DNA of 64,000 bases from Pelagicoccus sp. SDUM812002 (lineage in GTDB: Bacteria > Verrucomicrobiota > Verrucomicrobiia > Opitutales > Opitutaceae), in assembly GCF_031127835.1 (NCBI RefSeq), contig NZ_JARXHX010000001.1, forward strand, positions 806,001-870,000. The letters are read 5' to 3'. A model generated the notes under the pieces. That model made no database searches, was not told the DNA's origin, and saw only the letters and a list, made by a program, of their open reading frames with translations. Numbering within the stretch: position 1 is the first letter of the stretch; every line of letters begins with the position of its first letter. The translations under genes and the position numbers were made by a program. Shown here one piece after another: positions 55,008 through 64,000 of the stretch.

Positions 55008-55598
55008 CTATGGGCTGAGCCTGCGACGAATCGCGGCCATGCCAATCAACAGCATAGGCAAGTTCCCCCAAAACCGCGTATCTGGAACCGCGTTCACTTC
55101 CACTCCAAAGCTACCCACGATGTCAAAGAGTTCGGACGAGTCAGAATCGTAATCGTAAAGAGCCAGCCCTTGCCCAACGTTTTGCAGTCCGGAAACGAGT
55201 ACAGTCTCGGAACCAGACGATAAGGCCGTGAACCCGAGAGTGGCTAGTAGAACGTCCGTTCCTCCAAACAACGGATCAAAGGGATCCCCCAGTCCTCCCA
55301 CTTCTGGCGGACCGAATGAAAATTCTTCAAGCGGATCAGGAACGCTCCACTCGTTGAACGCGATGATTCCATTTGCCGTCAAACCAGCGAGCGGGTCCAC
55401 GTTAAAGGCGAAGGTCGCAACTTCCCATTCGTCGTCGAACGTCGCGGTAAACGCTACGTCGAAACTTTCGCCCACTTCGATATTGGAATCCAACACCGTG
55501 TAGTTATAGGAAACCGCATGGCTCGTTGTCGCACAAGCCAAGGCGGCAGCTCCCGTTAAAAGAGGCGGGGCCCCTTGAATTATTCGCTTAATATTCAT
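55008..55598 (-). CDS. Cohesin-like domain protein with VPDxx C-terminal sorting tail
   Basis: 196 residues. Signal peptide to about residue 29 (ATTSHAVS). Residues 30-165 form one beta-rich domain with the cohesin/CBM2-like plan: NIEVGESFDVAFTATFDD, then VATFAFNVDPLAGLTANG, then TDVLLATLGFTALSSGSETVLV. This alternation of VG-(x)-F-V, ATFAF and LATLxFTAL is the cohesin pattern. The end, VPDTRFWGNLPMLLIGMAAIRRR, is a Val-Pro-Asp motif, a hydrophobic span and an Arg cluster, like exosortase substrates (VPDSG-CTERM type). It starts 40 bp after the stop of the dockerin-bearing giant protein on the same strand, so it may anchor that protein to the surface. No similarity search was possible. Confidence 0.65.
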   Translation of the reverse strand: MNIKRIIQGAPPLLTGAAALACATTSHAVSYNYTVLDSNIEVGESFDVAFTATFDDEWEVATFAFNVDPLAGLTANGIIAFNEWSVPDPLEEFSFGPPEVGGLGDPFDPLFGGTDVLLATLGFTALSSGSETVLVSGLQNVGQGLALYDYDSDSSELFDIVGSFGVEVNAVPDTRFWGNLPMLLIGMAAIRRRLSP

Positions 55599-55638
55599 CT
55601 GTTTTTATTCGGTTTCACTATAACGCAGAAGTGCATAC

Positions 55639-58600
55639 TTACATGCTACCCCGAACGATACCGTACCAAACCAAGTAGTCTGACCGCGTAATCTTGCCGT
55701 CGTTATCGTAGTCTAGCTCTTCGATATACCGATCGCTTCCTTCCTTGGCTCCTAAAGCTCTTCTCACGATGAGCGTATCATCCTTAGTTATCACGCCGTC
55801 TCCGTTCATATCGCCCGGAACCACGACCACTTCAGGAGCAAGCAGGATTCCCGTTCCGAAGTAGGACGCATTCGTCCACGAATGGTTAACGTCCGTCCAC
55901 CAGGCTATCTTACCTTCGCTGACTTCCGTATCCGGAATATCATTATCGGCAATCATCAGATCAAATCCGATGTAGTCACCCTCACTTGGGTTGACTCCAT
56001 AGTTACTCCAAGGAACGAAGAACTCCACGGCGTATCCACCGTCTACTTCCACGCCTGCTGCCAATACACCTTCAAGCGTAGGGTTGCCCGCACTCGCACC
56101 CAAACCGGTCACGATGTTATATACATACTGTCCGTCGTTCTGGTAGCTGGAGGTCTTCGCGTTGTCAGGATCGAGATAGAACTCAACTGAATCGAAGTCG
56201 TGAGCACTCTTCGTGGTCCCTTCAGTATGATAGACTAGAACGTCGTCTCGAGCTTCCACATAGAAGTAGAGACCAGCAGAGTCCCATAGAACACGATAGC
56301 TTCCATCCAAGTCGGCGGTGCCGTCTACAGTCCCTCGATTGACTCGAGAAATTGAATACTCGTTGGCATCCGACCAAGCAGAGTCCATCAGACCGTCGAC
56401 TACGATGCTCCCCGAGGCGGATTTGATCTCCGCCTTATTCGGCAGAGCAGCCACACTGAGGGATGCTATATCGCTGATAACCGGTCCTAGGGAATTGGAT
56501 ACGACGACATAGTACTCGTCTCCATCGTTCTCCACCGAGAGGTTGCGCAACTGCAGGGTCGAATCCTCCGCACCGTCGATAATCTCACCATTTCGGTACC
56601 AGGTGTAGGTGAACGGTGCCTCGCCGATAGCGACTACATTAAAGGTCGCTCCAGCTCCTTCGCCAACACTCGCGCTCTGCGGCTGCTTGACGATGATTGG
56701 CGAGTCCGCCTCCGGTAAACCGGAGTTCAACAGCCACCAGTCCTTCATCGCACGGTACTTGAAGGCAAGCAGCTCGGGCTGACCAACGTACTCCTTGGAG
56801 CCCCACGCCATGCCGCGGCCGTAGCCACCGTGATGGACGAAATGAGTGAACTCTTGATAGAATGGAGCCAACGCGTCGAGATACGCCATGTAGGCATTGT
56901 ACATGAGCGGATTGCGGCTCGCTGCTTCACCTGCGGTCGTAAGGTGCTGGCCGCCTTCGTAAGTGATCAACGGAATACCCTCAGCCGACCAAACTCCATA
57001 GTGAGCAGAGTGTGCATCTACGCCTTTCAGGTTTTCGTAGACCTCCGCTAGCATCGCTTCGTCGTCACCACTCGAGGTGAAGTTAAAATACGGAGCCAAG
57101 GCATAGGCATCAATCTCGCGACCATTCGGATTGATCAAAGGATCGCTCAGGGCATCGCGGTGCACCCTCGAAAGGTCAGGGAAAGCGGCCCAGCCGGAGA
57201 GCACCTTGTATACGCGATGACTTTCCTCGCCGAAGCTCGCATCGAAAATCTCATGCAACTCGAGCGAGCGCAGGACATAAAATCGAAAGCGTGCATATTC
57301 ATTATCTCCGAACCATCCGTACCGCGGGAAATCTCCCTGCTCCAAACCAAGCGCCAAGCCTTGCTCTCGCGTGTAGTCTTCCGAGCCAAATCCCGCCCAG
57401 GCTTCGTTCGAGTACTCGACCCTTACCCTGAGGTTCGGATTGAGATTGTCCCGGATAAGATTAGCCAACTGGGCAACGTAGTCGTTGCTGGCAGCATGCG
57501 GCACGTTGATCCAGAGATCTGCCTCAAGCAAGTTACAGAGTTTGATCATCCATTCGAACGCTACGCCTTGCAGCACACGGATATTTTCCTTTGTATAGTT
57601 TTGGTTCACACCTTGGTCCAAATCGTCGGGCTGCCTGCGATCTTCCCAGTTCTCGATCCAATTGTTATTGGTCGGATTCATGTCCATGAAGCGAATCACT
57701 TCATAGTGAGCGAGCTCGTCGAGGAAGACGGGGTTGAACGGATTGCTCGTTTCGTAGTTAGCCCACTCGTCGGCGAAATTAACGCCTGACTTCCAAACCC
57801 CGTTCAAGTCACTGCCTAGTCCGATTCCCAAAACCATGGGATCAAGGGCCTGTGCACGTTCCGAGGTCGTTACGCTAAAGGCAGCGCTTGGTGCGGACTC
57901 GTTCCCATACACATCCAATGCTGAGATCGTCACATCGTAGGTGGAATTTGGAGACAGTCCAAGCAAGTGCAGTTCTGGTTCAGTCGTCGCTTTCCAGAAT
58001 TCACCTTCAACGAACACGCGGTAGCTGCTCACGCCTACTCCAGCGTCAACGGAAGGCTCCCAGGTGAGATTGGCTTCGATGTCTTGCACCTCTACTGCAG
58101 CTATTCCATCGGGAATCGACGGCGGCGATTGGTCGACCGTATCCGGAATGGTAAAGCCAAAGTCGAAGTCGCCGGACTTCAGGCTTCCCCATGTATTCGG
58201 ATAATCATCACCGGTAAGATCGCTCGCTTCATAAAGCTCCGTCCACGTTTCGCCGTCGTTGGAGGCTTCGCAACGGAACGCTGTCAAACGGGACCAACTC
58301 GGTGAAGCGACACGCACTCCCGTAGGAATCACAGCCGTATCCTTGAAGTCGAGTGTCACTTCATTCCCAGAGGTCACGTACCAATGGGAATTCGTATCAC
58401 CATCGAATAGCTTCCACGGACCATCAAAAGCGTAGACATTAGCCGTGCTCGTGCTGATTTCGACAGACTCGTCGCCAACGGAACTTGTGATCCAGGCAAA
58501 CGGCATTTCCTTGTCTCCAAACAACCAACGTAGCTCGCGAAGCTGCATCGGATTGGGGTCCGAGCTACTCGCATCGATCCAAAAACGAAGGTAACGATAG

Positions 58601-61600
58601 CTTTGGGCAATTTCACCGGTCGCTTCGGACGTCGTGAACACGAGGGCCGAGCTCTCATCAGATTCGTTACCTTCCACATCGACCGCAGAAACCGTTACCG
58701 AGTATTCCGTTTCTGGAGACAGTCCTGATACCGTCGCCTCTGGGCTGCTAACCATTTCCAAGTACTCACCGTCGAGGTACACGCGATAGTGGGCAACGCC
58801 TGAACCTGCATCTGTAGATGGATCCCAAACGATCGTTGCTTCGTCCTCCGATACATCCGTCGTCGAAAGGTTTTCAGGAATACTAGGTGCGAGCGTATCC
58901 AGATTGTCTGGCAAGGTTACTCCAAAATCAAATTCACCGTATTTAATCCCGTCAGCAGCGATTGGAAAATCGTCTCCGGTCAATCCACTCGTTTCATATA
59001 ACAGCGTCCATGTCTCGCCATCGACAGACCCTTCACAACGGAAGGCTGCCGCACGTGACCAACTCGGTGACCCGATGCGGATGCCGGTCGGGTAAACAGG
59101 GCCATTCTTAAAGCGTAGAGTCACGTCGCGGTCCTTCTGGTGGTAGGTTGACGTGCTTCCATCCTCATCTAAGGCGTTCACCAAAAAGCTCGGGTTGTTG
59201 CCTGTGGACGAAATGATTTCGACATTGGGATCCTCTGTTGCACTCGTCAGCGCATTTGCTGGAAGCACGCTGTCACCAGACAACCATTTCAGCTCACTCA
59301 GGTGCATGGCACCGTCGTCGCCAGAAGAGTCGTCCAACCAGAAACGCAGGTAATTATAAGCCTTCGCCTGATTGGAGTTCGCCTCAACCACGCGGCCTCG
59401 GACCACTAGGTCATCTCCCGCGTCGAAACCGATTCCCTTAGAGGTGTAGGCAACCCCATTGTAGCCATAGAGCCGGAAGGTTATTGGACCATCAGCTCCT
59501 TGCAATGCTGACTCCGCAGTCGTAGCAACCGTCACTGGATTCCCCAACATACCACCGAGGGTACGAGGTGTAACTCCTGAATTTCCACCAAGAGAGATTC
59601 CCTCGGTAGCGAACCCATCAAGGCTGTACTGAACCTCTATTGAGAAATTCTCAGGGTCGGTTCCATTCGCTTGAGCATAGGCCGAATAGAAGATCTGATC
59701 GATCTCCAACGCGTATCCTGCTTCTGGCGACACCGTGAACTCATAGTACTCCTCATTAGCGATAGCTGAAGCCAAAGTTTCATCATCGAAACGGGTACTC
59801 GCGGTGTTGAATCCACCACTCTCGTCTCCGTACGTATTGCTTCCGCTGGCTCCTGCGCCACGAGTGAGGTCGCTGACACTTACATTTGCGATTGCCGAAT
59901 TGGCAGTAGCCGTTGCTTCTCCACCAAGATAGGTTGAAAAATCGAACGCTGCGATAAGTTCCGAATCACCGGGTTCCGCTGGAGTTTCAACCAAAACCGG
60001 ACCCGCGAACTCGGAGGCGTCCGATCCCGATACCGCACGAACCCGTACCGTGTATTCCGTACTAGCTAAAAGACCTGTAACGAGAATCTCAGTGGAATCC
60101 GCGGCTAGAGACTCGACTTGCGGATAGGTTGCCCCGCCATCGGTCGATATCTCAAATTCGTAACTCGTCTCACTATCGGAGTTGTCAAGCCACGTAGCGG
60201 AAATCCGATCAAAGGCAGGAGCGGTAGCATTCAAGTCGCTAGGAGCCGCCACAGACGAACCTCCACCACCGGAGCCTCCAGCTGAGCGGACTGTTCCGTA
60301 TACGAACAGATCCTCACCCGCGTCGAAACCAATACCTTTAGAAGTGTAGCCGGCTCCCTTGTAACCGTAGATACGGAAGGTTACCGTTCCGGATACACCT
60401 TGCAAGGCCGCTTCGCTCTCAGTCGAGAGAGTGAATGGGTTCCCCAGCATTCCACCCAAGGACTGTGCGGTTACTCCGCTGTTGCCGCCCAAAGAAATAC
60501 CAGCGGTCGCAAAAGCATCTAGGCTGTACTGCACATCGATGGAAAAGTCTCCCGGATTCGTCCCATTGGCTTGGGCATAGGCCGAGTAGAAAACTTCCTC
60601 AATATCGAATGCATATCCACCATCTGGAGTTACGGAGAATTCGAAATAGTCGTCGTTGCCTACCGCTCCGGCTATATCGGCTGCGGTGAATCGTTGGCCA
60701 GAAGTATTAAAACCACCTTGCTCACTATTGTATGTAGCTCCGCTGCCCTGCGTTCCCGCACCGCGAATCAAATCGCTCGCGCCGGAATTATCAGCAATCG
60801 TTGACGCGCTCGCTGTGGCCTCATTTCCTGAATAGGAAGCGAAATCAAATCCAGCGATCACCTCTGGCACCGCAGGATTCAACTCTGTAACTTTACCGCG
60901 AATCGCCAAGTCATCTCCAGCGTCAAAGCCAATGCCTTTCGACGTGTAGCTAGCGCCCTTGTATCCATAGATTCGGAACGTTACAGGAGACGATACGCCT
61001 TGCAGAGCAGATTCCCCTGCCGTTTGCAGCAAAAATGGATTCCCGCGCAATCCTCCAATAGACTGAGCGACCACACCCGAATTACCGCCTAACGAAGTGC
61101 CAGCCGTTTCGAACCCATCAAGGCTATACTCAACCTCAATCGAAAAATTGCCTGGGTTCGTACCATTGGCTTGGGCAAACGACGAGTAGAAAAACTCTTC
61201 AATATCCATAGTGTATCCGTCTATTGGAGACACTGTGAACTCGAAATAATTGTCGGCAGAAATCGCTTCCTGCAAGGTAGCCTGTGTGAAGCTCGTAGCG
61301 GCAGTATTAAATCCTCCCAGTTCGTTTCCGAAATTGGTTCTCCCAGCTGCACCCGCTCCGCGTGTCAGATCCGTAACGGTGGCGCCGCTGTCAACCGTGG
61401 TCGCGGTCGCTGTATTTTCAGTGCCTGCGTAGGTCGCAAAATCAAAACCAGCGATCACATCAAGCTCAGGTAGAGGAGGAAGTGTAGTCGTGCCTGCGGC
61501 TCCTGAATATCCGGATACAAAACCACCATTCACCGCACGGACACGATAAAAGTAGATGGTCTCCGGTGTCAGTCCAGTGTGCGAGTAGCTCGTCACGTCC

Positions 61601-64000
61601 GCTCCGACCTCGATGGTTTGCAAAAAGTTTTGCCCGCCATCGCCGGAGACTTGGATTTCGTAGCCTGTCTCGTTGTCCGCATTATCCGTCCAAGTCAGGT
61701 CGATCCCAGTTGCTGAGACGGCATTGACTGCAAGGTCAGAAGGTGACGCCGGAATGTCTGGGTTCTCGTCGATGACCACGGAGAAGGTTGCACGGGCTTC
61801 GTCCCCTGCTCCCAAATTCGTGTCGGAATCCGTTACCGCGACTTCGAAGCTGTAGCTGCCAGCCGCTTGCGGCGTACCGGAGAAGAGTCCGTTATTGAAG
61901 CTAAGCCCCGGAGGAAGATTACCAGGATTGGTAACGCTCCAGTTGAGCTGACCGTTACCGCCCGTCACAATGAAATTAGCCTGGTAAGGACTTCCTTCTT
62001 CGCCATTAGGCAGCGTGGTAGACGTTTGAAAAACGGGAGCAGAATCGCTGTAGGCGATGATCTCAAACGGGAACTCCCCTTCGTCAAACTCTCCCCCGTC
62101 GTCCGTCGCGCGGATCGTCGGTGAATAGACGCCTTCCGATCCCGGAGCGGGAGTACCAGACAACAACCCAGTCGTAGCGTTGAGCGAAAGACCGGCGGGA
62201 AGACCACCGCTTTCGATTGTCCAAGCGATGGGAGGTACACCTCCAAACGTTTGCAGCTGAGTAGCGTATTCAGTATTTACTGACCCATCGGGAACACTCG
62301 CGGATACAAGCTGCACGCTCACGTCACCCGCGATCTCAAGCAACGCTTGATACTTGGGAGCCGTAAGATCCGCGACGTCTTCAGTCGCGCCCCAAGACCC
62401 GTGACGGCTAGCTCCACCTGCTATTACGAAATAGGCAAATTCCTTGCCGCCGAGTTCGAACCAGTTGTCGATCATGTCGCGCTTCACAGCGTCCTTCATG
62501 CCCGGCAAGCGATTCATCAAAATGCGGTTTTGCACGTTAGTCGTTGATCCTCCGCCCGTATCTGGACCGCCTTCGTAGACCATGGGAGCTACGCCCCAAT
62601 CGTTGACGCTCTTGTCGATAAAGGTAGAACGACCTCCTGCAGCTTGGCTGTCGCTACTGGCAACCAAAGCAGCCAACAGCTCCTCGGGCGTCGCCGTATC
62701 CGACGCGGCATTGTCGTTCATGTAAGGCGCGATCGCGAAGCCGTAGAAGTAGTCGCTAACGGGACCGTAAGTCGTTTCCATCCAGTCGACCGCTGATTGC
62801 CATTGGTTTTGCAAGTCAAAGCCAATAGCAGCTGCCCAGTGCGCATGGACCGGGCGTACTTTACTCAACAGAACATCGGTCCCATACTTTTCGGACATAA
62901 CTTCGGAGAAGATCTGTCCGAACTCGTAGGCTCGCTTGATATGGCGACGACGGGCCATGTGTTCTTCGTCGGTCGTCCCCCAATCAAAGCCATTGTCGGC
63001 CGCTTCAACCGCGGCGAGCTTATTGTATACATATTGGCTGAAGCCGAAATTCCAAACCTCGTTCGAATGCTCGAGGTAAACATTGAGACTTGGGTCAAGC
63101 GGATCGGTCGTCTGCACGCCCTGAGCCAATATGGCCTCATCAAACGGTCCACTGACATCCGCATCTCCCACATCCACACCGTAAGCGACAAGGATCGCCA
63201 ACTTCTTCACATAATCGAGCTCCGCGTGTACCGGGATATTCAGCCACAGGTCTGCTCCCGCAGCGTTTGCAATTTCTATATCATATTCCCATGCCACCAC
63301 TGGTTGCTTCAGCCCACGGTTCTCAAGTATTTGAGAAGGACTTTCTTTCGTGATTCGATCCTGCCAAAGGGTTACGTTCCGAGGATACGGATCGCCTTGG
63401 AACGGATTTGAATTATTGGTGTGCTGGATGTCCATGAAGCGCAAAGCTGCGAACGGCGAAAGCGCATTGATAAACTCATCAGTGAAGGTCTGCTCGGGTC
63501 GATCATGGTATCCTGGACGTATAACCTTGAGGTCGGTAATGCCTGCGCCAGTCGAGCTATCGGGGTTCACCGTGTTGGTGAACTGCATCGCCACGAGACC
63601 GGAATTGTCATTCGAATCGATTGCCAGCACTTCATCCTGGTTCAATACATACATATCCAGGGTCGTTGTATTGCTCGCCGCGTCGTACTCCTGGTTCGAG
63701 AAATCAACATAGGAGTCACCCGCCCACGAAGACACCGTCGCCTCTCCCTTAAACGATACTTTATAGATACCGCTCACGTCGATTTGCATACGCTCCGGAT
63801 CATCGTACGGCGGATTCAGCCACCCGCCCCACAATCGCCAATCGAAGAGGATCATTCTAAAATCGGCCGTCGGCCAGCCTTGCTCGTCGCGCATGGTATC
63901 CCAATCGAGCGGGTCTCCATTCGGCTGTGCCCAGCGATTAGAGGTTTTCACTACATCGACAAACGCCCGCATTGGTCCGCTTCCGATTCCGCCAATATTG
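55639..64000 (-). CDS. Giant secreted protein with two GH-A-like modules and a dockerin-like end (5' partial)
   Basis: The frame is open at the window edge; numbering here is from the ATG at 63972, but NIGGIGSGP precedes it in frame, so the true start is outside. Module order: GH-A-like barrel 1 (about 1-550; HSNEVWN with E305, VYEGG with E467); two putative-Ig repeats (554-737); Fn3; three approximately 190-residue repeats starting VIAGFDF or LIAAFDF (from about 837, 1037, 1337) with another Fn3 between; two discoidin-like plus Fn3 units (1536-2037); GH-A-like barrel 2 (2042-2410; YSNEAW with E2190, TYEGG with E2339); an Ig domain; a CBM9-like domain (2510-2710); and two calcium loops, DMNGDGVITKDD (2721) and DYDNDGKITRSD (2754), as in dockerins. 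It probably degrades a complex polysaccharide at the cell surface. Confidence 0.8.
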   Translation of the reverse strand, partial: NIGGIGSGPMRAFVDVVKTSNRWAQPNGDPLDWDTMRDEQGWPTADFRMILFDWRLWGGWLNPPYDDPERMQIDVSGIYKVSFKGEATVSSWAGDSYVDFSNQEYDAASNTTTLDMYVLNQDEVLAIDSNDNSGLVAMQFTNTVNPDSSTGAGITDLKVIRPGYHDRPEQTFTDEFINALSPFAALRFMDIQHTNNSNPFQGDPYPRNVTLWQDRITKESPSQILENRGLKQPVVAWEYDIEIANAAGADLWLNIPVHAELDYVKKLAILVAYGVDVGDADVSGPFDEAILAQGVQTTDPLDPSLNVYLEHSNEVWNFGFSQYVYNKLAAVEAADNGFDWGTTDEEHMARRRHIKRAYEFGQIFSEVMSEKYGTDVLLSKVRPVHAHWAAAIGFDLQNQWQSAVDWMETTYGPVSDYFYGFAIAPYMNDNAASDTATPEELLAALVASSDSQAAGGRSTFIDKSVNDWGVAPMVYEGGPDTGGGSTTNVQNRILMNRLPGMKDAVKRDMIDNWFELGGKEFAYFVIAGGASRHGSWGATEDVADLTAPKYQALLEIAGDVSVQLVSASVPDGSVNTEYATQLQTFGGVPPIAWTIESGGLPAGLSLNATTGLLSGTPAPGSEGVYSPTIRATDDGGEFDEGEFPFEIIAYSDSAPVFQTSTTLPNGEEGSPYQANFIVTGGNGQLNWSVTNPGNLPPGLSFNNGLFSGTPQAAGSYSFEVAVTDSDTNLGAGDEARATFSVVIDENPDIPASPSDLAVNAVSATGIDLTWTDNADNETGYEIQVSGDGGQNFLQTIEVGADVTSYSHTGLTPETIYFYRVRAVNGGFVSGYSGAAGTTTLPPLPELDVIAGFDFATYAGTENTATATTVDSGATVTDLTRGAGAAGRTNFGNELGGFNTAATSFTQATLQEAISADNYFEFTVSPIDGYTMDIEEFFYSSFAQANGTNPGNFSIEVEYSLDGFETAGTSLGGNSGVVAQSIGGLRGNPFLLQTAGESALQGVSSPVTFRIYGYKGASYTSKGIGFDAGDDLAIRGKVTELNPAVPEVIAGFDFASYSGNEATASASTIADNSGASDLIRGAGTQGSGATYNSEQGGFNTSGQRFTAADIAGAVGNDDYFEFSVTPDGGYAFDIEEVFYSAYAQANGTNPGDFSIDVQYSLDAFATAGISLGGNSGVTAQSLGGMLGNPFTLSTESEAALQGVSGTVTFRIYGYKGAGYTSKGIGFDAGEDLFVYGTVRSAGGSGGGGSSVAAPSDLNATAPAFDRISATWLDNSDSETSYEFEISTDGGATYPQVESLAADSTEILVTGLLASTEYTVRVRAVSGSDASEFAGPVLVETPAEPGDSELIAAFDFSTYLGGEATATANSAIANVSVSDLTRGAGASGSNTYGDESGGFNTASTRFDDETLASAIANEEYYEFTVSPEAGYALEIDQIFYSAYAQANGTDPENFSIEVQYSLDGFATEGISLGGNSGVTPRTLGGMLGNPVTVATTAESALQGADGPITFRLYGYNGVAYTSKGIGFDAGDDLVVRGRVVEANSNQAKAYNYLRFWLDDSSGDDGAMHLSELKWLSGDSVLPANALTSATEDPNVEIISSTGNNPSFLVNALDEDGSTSTYHQKDRDVTLRFKNGPVYPTGIRIGSPSWSRAAAFRCEGSVDGETWTLLYETSGLTGDDFPIAADGIKYGEFDFGVTLPDNLDTLAPSIPENLSTTDVSEDEATIVWDPSTDAGSGVAHYRVYLDGEYLEMVSSPEATVSGLSPETEYSVTVSAVDVEGNESDESSALVFTTSEATGEIAQSYRYLRFWIDASSSDPNPMQLRELRWLFGDKEMPFAWITSSVGDESVEISTSTANVYAFDGPWKLFDGDTNSHWYVTSGNEVTLDFKDTAVIPTGVRVASPSWSRLTAFRCEASNDGETWTELYEASDLTGDDYPNTWGSLKSGDFDFGFTIPDTVDQSPPSIPDGIAAVEVQDIEANLTWEPSVDAGVGVSSYRVFVEGEFWKATTEPELHLLGLSPNSTYDVTISALDVYGNESAPSAAFSVTTSERAQALDPMVLGIGLGSDLNGVWKSGVNFADEWANYETSNPFNPVFLDELAHYEVIRFMDMNPTNNNWIENWEDRRQPDDLDQGVNQNYTKENIRVLQGVAFEWMIKLCNLLEADLWINVPHAASNDYVAQLANLIRDNLNPNLRVRVEYSNEAWAGFGSEDYTREQGLALGLEQGDFPRYGWFGDNEYARFRFYVLRSLELHEIFDASFGEESHRVYKVLSGWAAFPDLSRVHRDALSDPLINPNGREIDAYALAPYFNFTSSGDDEAMLAEVYENLKGVDAHSAHYGVWSAEGIPLITYEGGQHLTTAGEAASRNPLMYNAYMAYLDALAPFYQEFTHFVHHGGYGRGMAWGSKEYVGQPELLAFKYRAMKDWWLLNSGLPEADSPIIVKQPQSASVGEGAGATFNVVAIGEAPFTYTWYRNGEIIDGAEDSTLQLRNLSVENDGDEYYVVVSNSLGPVISDIASLSVAALPNKAEIKSASGSIVVDGLMDSAWSDANEYSISRVNRGTVDGTADLDGSYRVLWDSAGLYFYVEARDDVLVYHTEGTTKSAHDFDSVEFYLDPDNAKTSSYQNDGQYVYNIVTGLGASAGNPTLEGVLAAGVEVDGGYAVEFFVPWSNYGVNPSEGDYIGFDLMIADNDIPDTEVSEGKIAWWTDVNHSWTNASYFGTGILLAPEVVVVPGDMNGDGVITKDDTLIVRRALGAKEGSDRYIEELDYDNDGKITRSDYLVWYGIVRGSM

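Overview
The window looks like a chromosomal segment of a Verrucomicrobiota bacterium, most likely an Opitutae/Puniceicoccales (Pelagicoccus-like) marine or sediment organism. This placement is an inference from family content: large secreted proteins with PVC-type haem-c domains fused to NHL/PQQ-like propellers, DUF1080 and DUF1593 proteins, several TIM-barrel/Gfo-Idh-MocA sugar enzymes, a C-terminal VPDxx-type (PEP-CTERM-like) sorting tail, and many genes without a clear Shine-Dalgarno sequence. No rRNA, tRNA or CRISPR array was seen.

Region 1 (about 0.25-5.36 kb) is an arsenic island. On the + strand it carries a thioredoxin-type arsenate reductase, a 58-residue Cys-rich protein, an ArsP-like permease, Acr3 and a thioredoxin reductase. 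A converging arsR-arsC2 pair lies on the - strand. The same bipartite palindrome (GAATATTC-N8-GAATAT) precedes both transcription units, so one ArsR probably controls both. A decayed small gene sits between them. trxB lies in frame behind acr3 after one stop codon and has no ordinary start codon upstream of its FAD-binding motif.

Region 2 (about 6.1-29.4 kb) is a denitrification and nitric-oxide-response island. It contains nnrS, a NirV-like SUMF1 protein, a SCO protein, an FNR/DNR-type regulator, two NirK-cytochrome c fusions, an NsrR-like Rrf2 regulator, the RIC/ScdA repair protein, a quinol-type NO reductase, and an unassigned multipass protein with paired histidines in its membrane segments. 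A GGAT-N6-ATCC palindrome recurs six times, in front of nnrS, nsrR, ric (twice) and norZ (twice). A perfect FNR box lies in front of nirK copy 1 only. Methyltransferase, MarR, AraC, MscS, Cys/Met metabolism, MFS and DUF488 genes and one IS200/IS605 element are interspersed.

Region 3 (about 29.4-40.9 kb) is a carbohydrate-catabolic locus. It holds a PAS-AraC regulator, a cupin isomerase, two TIM-barrel isomerase/epimerases, a Gfo/Idh/MocA dehydrogenase, a DUF1080 hydrolase and a propeller-cytochrome c protein. Together these suggest an oxidative 3-keto-sugar route. A DUF1593 nucleoside-hydrolase-like protein and a divergent AraC gene follow. Region 4 (41.3-47.0 kb) is a complete RND efflux operon.

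Region 5 (47.1-64 kb) returns to secreted polysaccharide-type functions. It has a 1378-residue ThuA/SGNH/propeller/cytochrome c mosaic, a sodium:solute symporter and a DUF4886 SGNH-like protein. It ends with a two-gene unit: a protein of more than 2780 residues with two clan GH-A-like modules and a C-terminal dockerin-like pair of calcium loops, followed 40 bp downstream by a cohesin-like protein with a VPDxx C-terminal anchor. This possible cohesin-dockerin surface system outside the classical cellulosome is the most interesting candidate in the window.
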